From NCBI GenBank assembly GCA_038848185.1, contig JAWCNV010000003.1, forward strand, positions 1 to 64,000: a stretch of DNA of 64,000 bases, in the 5' to 3' direction. Positions 50,054-59,313 of the stretch are shown here, piece after piece (position 1 is the first letter of the stretch; each line of letters opens with the position of its first letter). The notes below the pieces were generated by a model that was not told the DNA's origin, ran no database searches, and worked only from the letters and a program-made list of their open reading frames with translations. The translations under genes were made by a program, and so were the position numbers. The stretch comes from JAAOZP01 sp038848185 (lineage in GTDB: Archaea > Thermoproteota > EX4484-205 > JAAOZP01).

Positions 50054-52330
50054 ATGCCGAGCCAGACCCCTGAGAGCCTAGTTGCCTACCGTATTACGGT
50101 AAACGGTATCGTGCAGGGAGTCGGCATGAGGCCCTTCGTCTGGAGGATTGCAACAAGCATGGGGCTCAGGGGCATGGTTCTTAACGCTGGAAACGGTGTT
50201 GTAATAGAGGTTGAGGGAAAGCCTGAGGACTGCTTAAGGTTCATAGAGAAGCTTAAGGCTGAGAAGCCTCCTAGGGCAGTTGTGAAAAGTTTTTCCTACA
50301 GTAAGATTTCTCCGAAAAACTATGTAGACTTCAGGGTTGAACAGACCGTCAGCGAGGAGGTTGAGACCCTGTGTCCACCAGATGTAGCGGTTTGTCGAGA
50401 CTGTTTAAACGAACTCTTCAACCCTGATGATAGGAGACACCTCTACCCCTTCATAAACTGCATAAACTGTGGCCCAAGGTTCACCATTATGGAGAGGCTC
50501 CCGTACGACAGGGTTAACACAAGCATGAGCGTTTTCAAGATGTGTGATGAGTGCGGTGTAGAGTATTCGGACCCTTTGAACAGGAGGTTTAAGGCTGAGC
50601 CCAACGCCTGCGGGAGATGCGGCCCCAAGGTTAGGCTTTACCACCGGGGCAGGATGGTGAGAGTTGATGAGCCTGTTTCAGAGGCTGCGAGGCTGATAAA
50701 CAAAGGCAGCATAGTCGCCATCAAGGGCTATGGAGGCTTCCACCTAGCTTGCGACGCCACTAGTAGGAGCAGTGTCCTCGAGCTGCGGAGGAGGAAGAAG
50801 AGGGGCAACAAGCCTTTCGCCATAATGGTTAAGAATATTGCTGAGGCGGAGAAGATAGTTGAGCTTAACAATTCCGAAAGAGAATGGCTCCTGCACTATT
50901 CTGCCCCGATAATTCTTGCGAAGAGAAGGGAGCCGAACCCTGTTGTCGGGGATGTTGCCCCAGGCATGAAGTATCTTGGAATCTTCCTTCCCTACACGCC
51001 TATACACCATGTTCTTATTAAGAGTGTTAATCCTCCGGCGATAGTTTTAACGAGCGGAAACATTTCTGAGGAGCCCATCATATTCAGGGACGAGGAGGCG
51101 TTTGAAAAATTTGAAGGCATCGCCGACTACATTCTCACCTACAACCGGAAGATAGTCAACTTCGCAGACGACTCGGTTGGCTTTGTTCAAGACAGCCAGC
51201 TTAGACTAGTAAGGAGGAGCAGGGGGTTCGTGCCTGAGCCTGTTGAGGTTGAGCTTGATGTTGATGGTGTGCTTGCGATGGGGGCTGACCTGAACAATAC
51301 TTTCGCGTTGGCGAAGAAGGGTAGAATATTCATGAGCCAGTACATGGGTGATCTGGAGAACCTTTTCATCAGGAGAAGGTATCTGGAGACAATAAGAGGA
51401 ATGCAGAAGCTGCTGAATCTGAAGTATAGCAGGGTTGCATATGATCTTCACCCTACCTACTATTCTTCGCAGATAGGGAGAAGCCTGAATGGAGGAAAGA
51501 CTCCTGTGCAGCACCATTATGCTCACGTTCTTTCAGCAATGGCTGAAAACAATATTCTCGGCTCAGAGGCCTTGGGAGTGGCTTTCGACGGGACAGGCTA
51601 CGGTGAAGACGGTAGGCTCTGGGGATCAGAGTTCATCATTGTGAGGAGCAGAGAATACGTTAGGAGAGCCCATTTTAAATACGTTCCTATGCCAGGAGGT
51701 GAGAAAGCTGTAACTGAGCCTGCGAGGATGGCTTTCAGCTATCTTTACGACGCGTTTGGTGAAGACGCCCTAAAGATTGATACAGGATTGAGCGACAGTG
51801 TTAAAAAGACTTTGAAGAGCATGATTGATAAAGGTATTAACACGCCGTTGACATGTGGCTTGGGAAGAATGTTCGACGCGGTCTCAGCTCTCCTAGGAGT
51901 ATGCTTAGCAAGAACCTTTGAAGGCGAGCCTGCCGTGATGCTTGAAATGGTTGCAGGTGAAAACGTTGAAGAGAATTACCCTTTTAAAATTATCGGGGAC
52001 AGGGAGTATGTTGTGGATACAGCTCCCATCATTAGCCTGATAGTTGAAGACATGAGGAAGAATACTCCCATCAAAACAATCAGCAGAAGGTTTCATGAGA
52101 CAGTTGCAAGGATCACTGTGGAGCTTGCAGACACTATAAGGCTTGAGGAAGGCATAAGCAAAATTGTTTTAAGCGGGGGAGTTTTTCAGAACAGGATAAT
52201 CTCCTCTAGGGTTAGGCGTTTAGCAGAGGAGAAGGGTTTTAAAACATTTTTCAACAATATTGTTCCTACGAACGATGGTGGAATATCGCTTGGACAGGTT
52301 GTGGCCAGCGGCCTAACGGGGGAGGAGTAA
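50054..52330 (+). CDS. hypF: Hydrogenase maturation carbamoyltransferase HypF
   Basis: 758 residues with all HypF domains. The acylphosphatase domain (about 8-95) has GIVQGVGMRPFVWR. Two zinc-finger repeats (about 110-190) read CRDC, CINCGP, CDEC and CGRCGP. The YrdC domain (about 200-385) has SIVAIKGYGGFHLACDA. The Kae1-like domain starts near 410 with HHYAHVLSAM near 484. HypF makes carbamoyl-adenylate from carbamoyl phosphate and transfers the group to HypE for the CN ligands of the Ni-Fe site. First gene of hypF-C-D-E. Confidence 0.94.
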   Translation: MPSQTPESLVAYRITVNGIVQGVGMRPFVWRIATSMGLRGMVLNAGNGVVIEVEGKPEDCLRFIEKLKAEKPPRAVVKSFSYSKISPKNYVDFRVEQTVSEEVETLCPPDVAVCRDCLNELFNPDDRRHLYPFINCINCGPRFTIMERLPYDRVNTSMSVFKMCDECGVEYSDPLNRRFKAEPNACGRCGPKVRLYHRGRMVRVDEPVSEAARLINKGSIVAIKGYGGFHLACDATSRSSVLELRRRKKRGNKPFAIMVKNIAEAEKIVELNNSEREWLLHYSAPIILAKRREPNPVVGDVAPGMKYLGIFLPYTPIHHVLIKSVNPPAIVLTSGNISEEPIIFRDEEAFEKFEGIADYILTYNRKIVNFADDSVGFVQDSQLRLVRRSRGFVPEPVEVELDVDGVLAMGADLNNTFALAKKGRIFMSQYMGDLENLFIRRRYLETIRGMQKLLNLKYSRVAYDLHPTYYSSQIGRSLNGGKTPVQHHYAHVLSAMAENNILGSEALGVAFDGTGYGEDGRLWGSEFIIVRSREYVRRAHFKYVPMPGGEKAVTEPARMAFSYLYDAFGEDALKIDTGLSDSVKKTLKSMIDKGINTPLTCGLGRMFDAVSALLGVCLARTFEGEPAVMLEMVAGENVEENYPFKIIGDREYVVDTAPIISLIVEDMRKNTPIKTISRRFHETVARITVELADTIRLEEGISKIVLSGGVFQNRIISSRVRRLAEEKGFKTFFNNIVPTNDGGISLGQVVASGLTGEE

Positions 52331-52333
52331 AAA

Positions 52334-52549
52334 ATGTGCTTGGGAATACCTGGGAGGATTGAGGAGGTTAAGGGGGCTGAGGCAACGGTCTCATTCGGTG
52401 GAGCACGTAGAAGCGTGAGGCTTGATCTTCTTGACAATGTTTCTGTCGGAGACTACGTTATAGTTCACGCGGGCTTCGCCATAGAGGTATTAGACCAAGA
52501 GACAGCATTACAGATGTTGAATACTCTCAGAGAGGTTTTCAGAGAATGA
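52334..52549 (+). CDS. hypC: Hydrogenase assembly chaperone HypC
   Basis: 71 residues. The N-terminal MCLGIPGRI contains the essential Cys2 that holds the Fe(CN)2CO unit, followed by the OB-fold pattern SVGDYVIVHAGFAIEVL. It lies three bases after hypF and overlaps hypD by four (ATGA). Works with HypD to deliver iron to the large subunits HoxH and HydA. Confidence 0.94.
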   Translation: MCLGIPGRIEEVKGAEATVSFGGARRSVRLDLLDNVSVGDYVIVHAGFAIEVLDQETALQMLNTLREVFRE

Positions 52550-53640
52550 GATTCATAGATGAATACAGGGATGGGGAGCTTGTTAAAGGGATAGTCGGCA
52601 AGGTTAACGAGCTTCTCGAAGAGCTTGGGAGAGAAGTGAAGATAATGGAGGTCTGTGGAACCCACACGATGGCTATTGCGAGGCACGGCTTAAGAACACT
52701 TTTTAGAAGGAATCTCGACCTGATTTCGGGGCCAGGCTGCCCCGTGTGCGTAACACCCAACTCAGGCTTCTCACTTGTTTTCCAAGCGGCTGAAACAGGC
52801 AGGACTGTGGCAACCTTCGGAGACATGATGAGAGTACCGTTTAAAGGCAGAAGCCTCTCAACCCTGAGGGGAGAAGGGTTTGACATCAGAGTTGTATACT
52901 CCCCCTATGATGCGCTTAAAATGGCTGAGGAGGAGCCTGAGAAAGAGTTCGTTATGGCGGGGATAGGTTTTGAAACAACTTCGCCGCTCTTCGCCTCAGT
53001 CATACTGGAGTGCAGGAGAAGAGGAGTCAGAAACCTTAGGCTGATAAGCCTCTTCAGGCTTATGCCACCAGCTTTAAACACGCTGCTTGAGGCTGAGGAT
53101 CTTCAGATAGACGGCCTGATACTTCCCGGCCACGTGAGCACGATAATAGGCGTTAAACCCTATGTTGAGATTGTTGAGAAGCATGGTGTACCGGCCGTGG
53201 TAACTGGTTTCGAGCCTGTGGACATAGTTGAATCCATACGCATGATTCTGAAGCAGCTTGTTGAGAAAAGGAGCATGGTTGAGAACGAGTATGTGAGGAC
53301 AGTTAGGCATGGGGGGAATATTAAGGCGGTTAAGCTTATGCAGGAGGTTTTTAAACCGGTTGACGCTGAGTGGCGGGGCCTCGGGAAAATAGCTGGAAGC
53401 GGCTTAGCTTTGAAGGAGGAGTTCAAGTTTTTCGACGCTGTTGAAACCTATGGTTTGAAGCCTGTTGAAACCGGTGAGCCCCCGGAATGCTTATGCGGGG
53501 AAGTCATAAGGGGCCGTAGGAAGCCGGTGGAGTGCAGGCTCTACAGGAAGGCTTGTAGACCTGATAATCCTGTTGGACCATGCATGGTTTCTTCAGAGGG
53601 GACTTGCGCAGCATACTACTACTCGGGGATCGGGAAATGA
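52546..53640 (+). CDS. hypD: Hydrogenase Fe-cofactor assembly protein HypD
   Basis: 364 residues. CGTHTMAIARHGLR near 37 and GPGCPVCVTP near 64 are the iron/cyanide site, GIGFETTSPLFA near 144 is the third family motif, and the [4Fe-4S] ligands are in the C-terminal CLCGEV, CRLYRKACRP and CMVSSEGTC segment. HypD with HypC assembles the Fe(CN)2CO group. Overlaps hypC and hypE by four bases each. Confidence 0.94.
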   Translation: MRFIDEYRDGELVKGIVGKVNELLEELGREVKIMEVCGTHTMAIARHGLRTLFRRNLDLISGPGCPVCVTPNSGFSLVFQAAETGRTVATFGDMMRVPFKGRSLSTLRGEGFDIRVVYSPYDALKMAEEEPEKEFVMAGIGFETTSPLFASVILECRRRGVRNLRLISLFRLMPPALNTLLEAEDLQIDGLILPGHVSTIIGVKPYVEIVEKHGVPAVVTGFEPVDIVESIRMILKQLVEKRSMVENEYVRTVRHGGNIKAVKLMQEVFKPVDAEWRGLGKIAGSGLALKEEFKFFDAVETYGLKPVETGEPPECLCGEVIRGRRKPVECRLYRKACRPDNPVGPCMVSSEGTCAAYYYSGIGK

Positions 53641-54638
53641 GTGGTAAGATAGTTCTGGAGCACGGTGCAGGCGGAAGGCTTATGCATGAGCTTATTGGAG
53701 AAATATCGCGGAGCCTTAAAGAACCTATGAATGGGGTTGACAAGGCTGTCTTAAAAACGCTGACAGGGAGAATAGCGTTCACCACAGACTCGTTCGTGAT
53801 GAAGCCTCCGGTCGTTAAGGGTTGCGACATAGGTATGCTGTCAGTCAACGGTACTGTGAACGACCTTGTTACGATGGGTGCTAAACCAGAGTATCTGAGT
53901 CTCTCGCTCATAGTTGAAGAAGGCTTGGATAAGGGTTTCCTGATGAGCATTATTGGAAGCGCTAGGGACGCGGCTAGGAGGGCTAGGGTTAAAATAGTTA
54001 CGGGAGACATTAAGGTTGTTGAGAAAGGCGGATGCGACAAGATTTTCATAAATACTTCAGGCGTTGGAAGAGTGTACAGCGGGGTTAAAGCCTCAACAGT
54101 TAATGCGAAGCCTGGTGACGCAGTAATAGTGACGGGGAGCGTTGGAGACCATGGGGCAGCGGTTCTGGCTGCGAGAGGAGAATTCCAGTTGGAAACAGAT
54201 GTCTCAAGCGACTGCATGCCTTTGACAAAAATTTTGGATACTCTTGTCAGGAAAAGAATACCTTTCCACACCCTGATAGACCCGACTAGGGGAGGCTTAG
54301 CCACATCGCTCAACGAGGTTGCTGAATCATCCCGTGTCGCGATACATGTTGAGGAGGAGAAGATACCTGTTAAGAAGGGAGTTTCAAGCCTCTGCGAGGT
54401 GCTTGGCATAGACTTTCTCTACCTTGGCTGCGAGGGGAGACTCGTCATATTCACCCCAAGGAAGTATGCTGAGGAGACGGTGAAGGCTTTGAGAAGAACT
54501 GGGGCCGGCAGGGAGACTCGGCTAATAGGCAGTGTCACTGGGAAATCAAAGACTGGCGAGGTTAGGCTTTTAACAAGGGCAGGCGGATTGAGAAGCCTAC
54601 CGATGCTTCACGGAATACCCCTGCCAAGAATCTGTTGA
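53637..54638 (+). CDS. hypE: Carbamoyl-dehydratase HypE
   Basis: 333 residues. HGAGGRLMHELI near the N-terminus, FTTDSFVMKP near 45 and GDIKVVEKG-type ATP-binding segments mark HypE. The protein ends in PRIC, the invariant Cys tail that takes the carbamoyl group from HypF and is dehydrated to thiocyanate. The ATG at 53637 overlaps the hypD stop; the frame is open upstream, but that part is coding in hypD. The operon has no hypA or hypB, so the nickel-insertion genes must lie elsewhere. Confidence 0.94.
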   Translation: MSGKIVLEHGAGGRLMHELIGEISRSLKEPMNGVDKAVLKTLTGRIAFTTDSFVMKPPVVKGCDIGMLSVNGTVNDLVTMGAKPEYLSLSLIVEEGLDKGFLMSIIGSARDAARRARVKIVTGDIKVVEKGGCDKIFINTSGVGRVYSGVKASTVNAKPGDAVIVTGSVGDHGAAVLAARGEFQLETDVSSDCMPLTKILDTLVRKRIPFHTLIDPTRGGLATSLNEVAESSRVAIHVEEEKIPVKKGVSSLCEVLGIDFLYLGCEGRLVIFTPRKYAEETVKALRRTGAGRETRLIGSVTGKSKTGEVRLLTRAGGLRSLPMLHGIPLPRIC

Positions 54639-54641
54639 CCT

Positions 54642-55319
54642 CTACGCGTAGCCACGGTAATAATAGTAGTATTGGACAGATGGCCGACTAGGCTTCCTCC
54701 TGAAGAAGAGGAGTGCAACAATCATCCCAGCTATAAACCCGCCGATGTGAGCCCAGTACGCGATCCCAGTGTATCCTGGAAGCATGCTTTCGACAAGCTG
54801 CATAAGGAACCAGAACCCCAAGTAGAATACTGCAGGAAGCCTTACGAGGAAGAAACGGTAGAAAACCCTTACCCTAGCATAGGGGAACATGACTAGGTAT
54901 GCACCCATTACTCCGGATATCGCACCCGAAGCCCCTATTGCAGGGATTATTGAAGCAGGGTCGATCGCGTAATGCATCAGGCTTGCAGCCACGCCGAAGA
55001 AAAGATATAGGAAAAAGTATTTCACATGCCCCATCCTATCCTCAACATTATCCCCGAAAATATATAGGAAAATCATGTTGCCTAAGATATGAAGCGGATC
55101 CGCGTGGAGAAACATTGACGTGAACATTCTGAAAACACCGTCAGCCGGGTTGACTGTCAGCACCCTCGGTATAAATCCGTAGCGCAATATGGCAAGCTCG
55201 TAACCCCATTCGTCAAGTATGAACCATTCTATGATGAAAACACCCACGTTAACCCCTATCAGAAGGTATGTCACAATAGGGCGGGAGTAGCGCGGAGTCT
55301 CATCTCCAGCGGGGAACAT
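54642..55319 (-). CDS. Rhomboid-family intramembrane serine protease
   Basis: 225 residues, six TM helices. The catalytic pair is visible: Ser in GASGAISG near 133 and His in YWAHIGGFIAG near 200. MFPAGDETPRYSRPIVTYLLI is the usual N-terminus, so I use the ATG at 55319, not the GTG at 55343; a TATA-like ACTTTAAAACG lies just upstream at 55345-55355. The protein cuts TM segments of other membrane proteins; targets are unknown. Convergent with hypE, three bases apart. Confidence 0.88.
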   Translation of the reverse strand: MFPAGDETPRYSRPIVTYLLIGVNVGVFIIEWFILDEWGYELAILRYGFIPRVLTVNPADGVFRMFTSMFLHADPLHILGNMIFLYIFGDNVEDRMGHVKYFFLYLFFGVAASLMHYAIDPASIIPAIGASGAISGVMGAYLVMFPYARVRVFYRFFLVRLPAVFYLGFWFLMQLVESMLPGYTGIAYWAHIGGFIAGMIVALLFFRRKPSRPSVQYYYYYRGYA

Positions 55320-55344
55320 TGTTGAAGGCGGTAGGTAAAACACG

Positions 55345-55355
55345 TTTTAAAGTTT
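55345..55355 (-). promoter_or_regulatory. TATA box upstream of the rhomboid gene
   Basis: The minus strand reads ACTTTAAAACG, centred about 31 bases upstream of the ATG at 55319. It supports that start over the earlier GTG, which lies only a few bases from the box. Confidence 0.45.
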
Positions 55356-55428
55356 TTAAGACGTTAAAACATTGCAGGCGGCATAAGCTTAAAAGCATGT
55401 TTTCGAAGCAAGCTCTCAACAACAGGGT

Positions 55429-56817
55429 TTGAGCAAAACCGAGGAAAGCGGAATCCTAAGGGTGCAGCTGATATCCACGTGTCTGATAGGTTCCGTGATG
55501 CTTCTCGAGATTTCCGCGGGAATCTTGACTAATAGTCTTGCGGTTCTTGGAGACGGGCTCCACGCCATGTATGATTTCCTCATAACAGGAATGCTTTTCA
55601 TAACCTACAGGATCAGCATAAAGCCTGCGGACGAGAGCCACACGTATGGCCACAGCAGGATAAAGACTCTCGGAGCCTTCACAAGCGGGGTGGCATTCCT
55701 CTACCTCGTCATCCAGCTTTTACTAAGAAGCATGGATAGGTTTGCGAACCCTTCTCCAGTCTACCTTGGTTTAATAGGGTTCTTAGCCTTGGCCTACACG
55801 CTTGCTGTGGATGCTGTTAGGATAACGGTTCTCTCAAAGGTTTCTGGCGGAGGAGAATCGAGCGTGAAAGCAGGTCTATTGCACTCTGTTGCAGACTTCT
55901 TCGACACTCTGGTGGCAGTCCTAGGGTTCCTCTTAGCAGGCTACTTCAACATAGTGCAGGCGGATGCTGTTGCAGGCCTCCTGCTTTCAGCCATGATGAC
56001 TTATCTCGGTGTTAAGCTGCTTTACGAAACCGGGTTAGAGCTAACAGATACTGTTCCACCAACCCTAGTGAGAAGGATCAGGAGGGTTGTTGAAGAAGAA
56101 TACGGTTTTGACGGGGTCTCTTATCTGAATGTTAGGAGGCTTGACAGGAGGACGTATGTGGATGTTGGTGCACTCGTGCCTAGGGAAAGCAGTGTTTCAA
56201 GCATACATCGGTCTGCGAAGAATGTTGAGGAGAAGGTTTCTAAGGCTGTCGGTGGAGATGTTGTGGTAAGGATTCAAACGGTGCCGAAGGGTTCTGACAG
56301 CCTCTACGGGTTGATAAAGGATTCTGCCTTAAGCGTTGAAGGGGTTTTAGACGTTCACGACATCATGGTTTCAAAGATAGATGAGAAGTTGCTCGTATCC
56401 CTGCACATAGAGGTTCCGGAACACATGAGTCTTTCAAACGCTCACAAGATTGCGGATAAGGTTGAGGAGAACGTTCTGAAAAACGTTGAGAACACAGGGA
56501 ACGTTATGGTTCATGTGGAGACAGCAGGCTCAGCGGTTACACCTATTGAAACAGTGAGCTCAAACTCGTTGCTCTACCTTAAGGTCAAGGAGGCTGTTGA
56601 AGACGAGGTTAAGCAGTTTCACAATATTAAGGAGGTTAGGAGGATAAGGGTGTTCAGAGAATCCTCTGGTGTGAACAGGATTGAACTGACGGTGAGCATG
56701 GAGGGTGGGAGAAGCATGTCTGAGGCTCATGAAGCATCCTCACGGCTCGAGGAAACTGTTAAACGCGGTGTTGGAGAAAACTTCGAGATAGTTGTGCACG
56801 TGGAGCCTGAGAAATAA
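55429..56817 (+). CDS. Cation diffusion facilitator (CDF) metal exporter with extended cytoplasmic tail
   Basis: 462 residues, TTG start. Six TM helices lie in about 10-200, with metal-site patterns HAMYD near 47 and HSVAD near 155 and a His-rich loop DESHTYGHSR. These proteins export Zn, Fe or Mn in exchange for protons. The tail after 200 is about 260 residues, three times the usual, and holds what look like three ferredoxin-like dimerisation domains (for example near 215-285, 295-365 and 380-460, each with an HIEVPEHMSLSNAHKIADKVEE-type helix, given here in part). Function of the extra copies is unknown. Confidence 0.85.
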   Translation: MSKTEESGILRVQLISTCLIGSVMLLEISAGILTNSLAVLGDGLHAMYDFLITGMLFITYRISIKPADESHTYGHSRIKTLGAFTSGVAFLYLVIQLLLRSMDRFANPSPVYLGLIGFLALAYTLAVDAVRITVLSKVSGGGESSVKAGLLHSVADFFDTLVAVLGFLLAGYFNIVQADAVAGLLLSAMMTYLGVKLLYETGLELTDTVPPTLVRRIRRVVEEEYGFDGVSYLNVRRLDRRTYVDVGALVPRESSVSSIHRSAKNVEEKVSKAVGGDVVVRIQTVPKGSDSLYGLIKDSALSVEGVLDVHDIMVSKIDEKLLVSLHIEVPEHMSLSNAHKIADKVEENVLKNVENTGNVMVHVETAGSAVTPIETVSSNSLLYLKVKEAVEDEVKQFHNIKEVRRIRVFRESSGVNRIELTVSMEGGRSMSEAHEASSRLEETVKRGVGENFEIVVHVEPEK

Positions 56818-56825
56818 ACAGGCTA

Positions 56826-56836
56826 AAACTTTTATC
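56826..56836 (+). promoter_or_regulatory. TATA box upstream of the PAC2-Hsp20-Nre-CysS unit
   Basis: AACTTTTATCC, centred about 34 bases before the ATG at 56865. The four genes that follow are spaced by at most six bases or overlap. Confidence 0.45.
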
Positions 56837-56864
56837 CTTCCAACGGGAACATATTTCAGTTGAA

Positions 56865-57614
56865 ATGATTGGGGAAAACACGATTATTGAAGAGGTTAAG
56901 ACGGATTCTGAGAGGCCGATAATACTTGAAGGTCTACCGGACACTGGGCTTGTTGGAACAATATCTCTAAGCCATTATCTGGTTAAGCTCGGCTTTAAGA
57001 GAACAGGATACCTTCAGACAGACAGGTTTCCTCCGATGCTGGTGGTAAGAGATGGGAAAATCGGAGATATTCTAGAAATATATTATAAGGATAATGTTTA
57101 CATAGTAAGGTCTGAGCTACCCATCCCTCAGGAGGGGGCTCACGAAATAGTTGAGGAGATTGTGAACTGGGTTAAAGGCAAGAACCCGAGGCTTTTCCTA
57201 AGCCTAGGCGGAATACCGAATCCGTATAGGATAGACATAGCGGACCCCAAGGTTTACGCTGTGCCCACGAGTGAGGAAGCGTTAGCAATAGTCTCTAAGA
57301 TGAAGGATGTTGAAATACTCAGTGATGGACTGTTGTTCGGGCCTAAGGCACTTATCTTGAGGAAGATTGAAAGGCTTAAGATAAATGGGCTGGGCCTATT
57401 CGTCCAGTCGTATTTGAACTATCCGGATCCTGGTTCAGCAGCCAAGGTTCTGACAATTCTCCCGCAGATAGGTTTGGAGAAGGTGGAGGTTGACTCTCTA
57501 ATAGCCTCGGCTGAAGAGGTTAGGATGCAGTACAGGGAGCTTATGAGGAGGACTGACGAGGAGGCGAGGAGGATGAGGCAGGTTCCGTCGATGGCTGAGC
57601 AGAGCCTTGTCTAG
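56865..57614 (+). CDS. PAC2-family proteasome assembly chaperone-like protein
   Basis: 249 residues. ILEGLPDTGLVGTISLSHYL near 20, IPQEGAHEIVEEIVNW near 88 and LSLGGIPNPYR near 110 are PAC2 family segments, and YLNYPDPGSAAKVLTIL near 187 is the conserved C-terminal region. A helical, charged tail (about 220-249) follows. Archaeal homologues may help assemble the proteasome or have other roles; context with Hsp20 fits protein quality control. Confidence 0.87.
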   Translation: MIGENTIIEEVKTDSERPIILEGLPDTGLVGTISLSHYLVKLGFKRTGYLQTDRFPPMLVVRDGKIGDILEIYYKDNVYIVRSELPIPQEGAHEIVEEIVNWVKGKNPRLFLSLGGIPNPYRIDIADPKVYAVPTSEEALAIVSKMKDVEILSDGLLFGPKALILRKIERLKINGLGLFVQSYLNYPDPGSAAKVLTILPQIGLEKVEVDSLIASAEEVRMQYRELMRRTDEEARRMRQVPSMAEQSLV

Positions 57615-57620
57615 GAGGAG

Positions 57621-58019
57621 ATGAAAATGGAGGATGTTGAGAGAATTATTGAAGGGATGAGGGAGATGTTTGAAGAGGATTTTAGGAAGCGCAGGATGAG
57701 ACACATGGGGTGTGTGGAACCGTTGTACAACATTGTTGAGAAGGAAAATGAGGTAAGGATTAGCGTCGATCTTCCAGGGGTTGAGAAGGAGGATATTAAG
57801 CTGACCCTATACGAGGACTATCTTATGGTTGAAGGAGTCTGCAGGAAGGAAACACCCTCCGTGAGAAGACTTTCTGGGGAGAGACCCCTATACTACAGTG
57901 TCAGAATACCTCTTCCAACTAAGGTTGAGGAGGAGCCTGCCAGAGCCAAGTATTCAAACGGGATACTGGAAGTAGTTTTAACAAAGAGAAAGCGTGGACG
58001 AAGAATACCTGTTGAGTAA
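57621..58019 (+). CDS. Small heat shock protein (Hsp20/alpha-crystallin)
   Basis: 132 residues. NEVRISVDLPGVEKEDIKLTLYEDYLMVEG contains the alpha-crystallin core start (about 40-70, named here by its key parts DLPGV and LMVEG), YSNGILEVVLTK near 113 is the conserved GILEV segment, and the end RRIPVE carries the I-x-V tail that links dimers. The N-terminal arm is short and charged. It follows the PAC2 gene by six bases. Confidence 0.9.
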   Translation: MKMEDVERIIEGMREMFEEDFRKRRMRHMGCVEPLYNIVEKENEVRISVDLPGVEKEDIKLTLYEDYLMVEGVCRKETPSVRRLSGERPLYYSVRIPLPTKVEEEPARAKYSNGILEVVLTKRKRGRRIPVE

Positions 58020-58020
58020 T

Positions 58021-59313
58021 ATGCCTCAGACACCCGCTTGGGATCCTGCTGGCGGAGTAGAGATACGTGCAATCCGGGGAAGCCAGTGCATCTATTGCTT
58101 GGGGTCGAGAGCATTATGCGGAAGGAAACAGTGCCCCATCCTTCTCAGGTACAGTAAGCTCCAACCGGTTGTGAAGCTTAGGCTTGAAGACAGAACAGCC
58201 ATAGACGGAGCCTCTCCCCCAGGCGTGTTCGTAGGCAGAATCGGATACCCGAGGGTGGGTGTAGGACCCCTGGTTCCACCCTACTTCGGAAACACAAGCA
58301 TACTTGACCATCCGGAGTCCTGGTGGAGCATAGATCTTGAGAAGCTTGTCGAATACAGGTCAAGCCTTGTAAGAGGCATATTCAACGTTAACGTTCATAA
58401 TCCTTGGGAGGCGGGGAGGCTTTTCGAGCTTACTCAGGAGATAGCTATGGCAAGCCAGCCGCTTGAAGCAGCACTAGAGTTCTCTAAGCCGGTTAAGGCC
58501 CGCATAGTTCTGGATGAGGATGCTCAGCCATTCGGCCCCTACGGGCTTGTTGAAAGACTGGAGGCACGCAGCATTAAGGTTAACCATGTGATTGAGAAAG
58601 CCTATTATGATGAGGATCTTAAGGCTTCTGAAGCAGTCTACTACGCTTACTCCTCAGGAGTCCCGGTTTCAAGCATTCAAAAGGCTTTGAGCGCAGCTGT
58701 TTTCGGAGTGGGGAAGCGCAGGAGGCTTGTTCCAACGAGGTGGAGCATAACCGCAGTCGACAGTATTCTGGCGGACAAGATGATGGATAGGATCAGGATG
58801 AACCCTGAGGTCGGCGAGTACATGGTTTACGAGTCGGAGCATATTGACAACAGGTTCATAGTGTTAATAGCCCCCGGGAAATGGTCCTACGAGTTCATAG
58901 AGATGTTTCACCCAGGCTCAGTCTGGAACATAGGGGGTGAAGACAATATTGCAATAGGATCAGACTATGAGGATACTGAGGGCAGGACAACCTATGCGAG
59001 AATAGGAGGCTGCTACTATGCTGCTAGGCTTGCGGTCGTGGAGCATCTTCACAGGATCAGGAGGCAGGGGGCGGTGCTTGTTCTCAGGGAGGCTGGCCCA
59101 GGCTATCTTCTTCCAGCAGGAGTCTGGCTGGTCAGGGAGAACACTAGGAAGGCACTAGCAGGTAATCCGACCTGTTTCGGAAGCCTTGATACCGCCTTAA
59201 CATATGCTGCGAAAAAACTTAGGACACCTTGGCGGCTGATAGTTAGGGAGAGCATGCTCCTTAGAAACATTAGGGAGAGGAGAAGAATCACAGAATATTT
59301 AAAAGAAGAATGA
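58021..59313 (+). CDS. Nre-family DNA repair protein
   Basis: 430 residues. A zinc finger near the N-terminus (CIYCLGSRALCGRKQCP) precedes the two Nre domains; SPPGVFVGRIGYPRVGVGPLVPP near 70 and LSAAVFGVGKRRRLVPTRWSITAVDS near 220 are the family core segments. Nre proteins act in archaeal DNA repair with PCNA and helicases. The C-terminal RRRITEYL is similar to a weak PCNA-interacting box. A GTG at 57994 is in frame, but the ATG at 58021 avoids a long overlap with the Hsp20 gene. It overlaps cysS by four bases. Confidence 0.87.
   Translation: MPQTPAWDPAGGVEIRAIRGSQCIYCLGSRALCGRKQCPILLRYSKLQPVVKLRLEDRTAIDGASPPGVFVGRIGYPRVGVGPLVPPYFGNTSILDHPESWWSIDLEKLVEYRSSLVRGIFNVNVHNPWEAGRLFELTQEIAMASQPLEAALEFSKPVKARIVLDEDAQPFGPYGLVERLEARSIKVNHVIEKAYYDEDLKASEAVYYAYSSGVPVSSIQKALSAAVFGVGKRRRLVPTRWSITAVDSILADKMMDRIRMNPEVGEYMVYESEHIDNRFIVLIAPGKWSYEFIEMFHPGSVWNIGGEDNIAIGSDYEDTEGRTTYARIGGCYYAARLAVVEHLHRIRRQGAVLVLREAGPGYLLPAGVWLVRENTRKALAGNPTCFGSLDTALTYAAKKLRTPWRLIVRESMLLRNIRERRRITEYLKEE

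Noticed and set aside
53504..54409. A 301-codon minus-strand frame opposite hypD/hypE
   Set aside because: It is antisense to two clearly real genes and Ser/Pro-rich without motifs.
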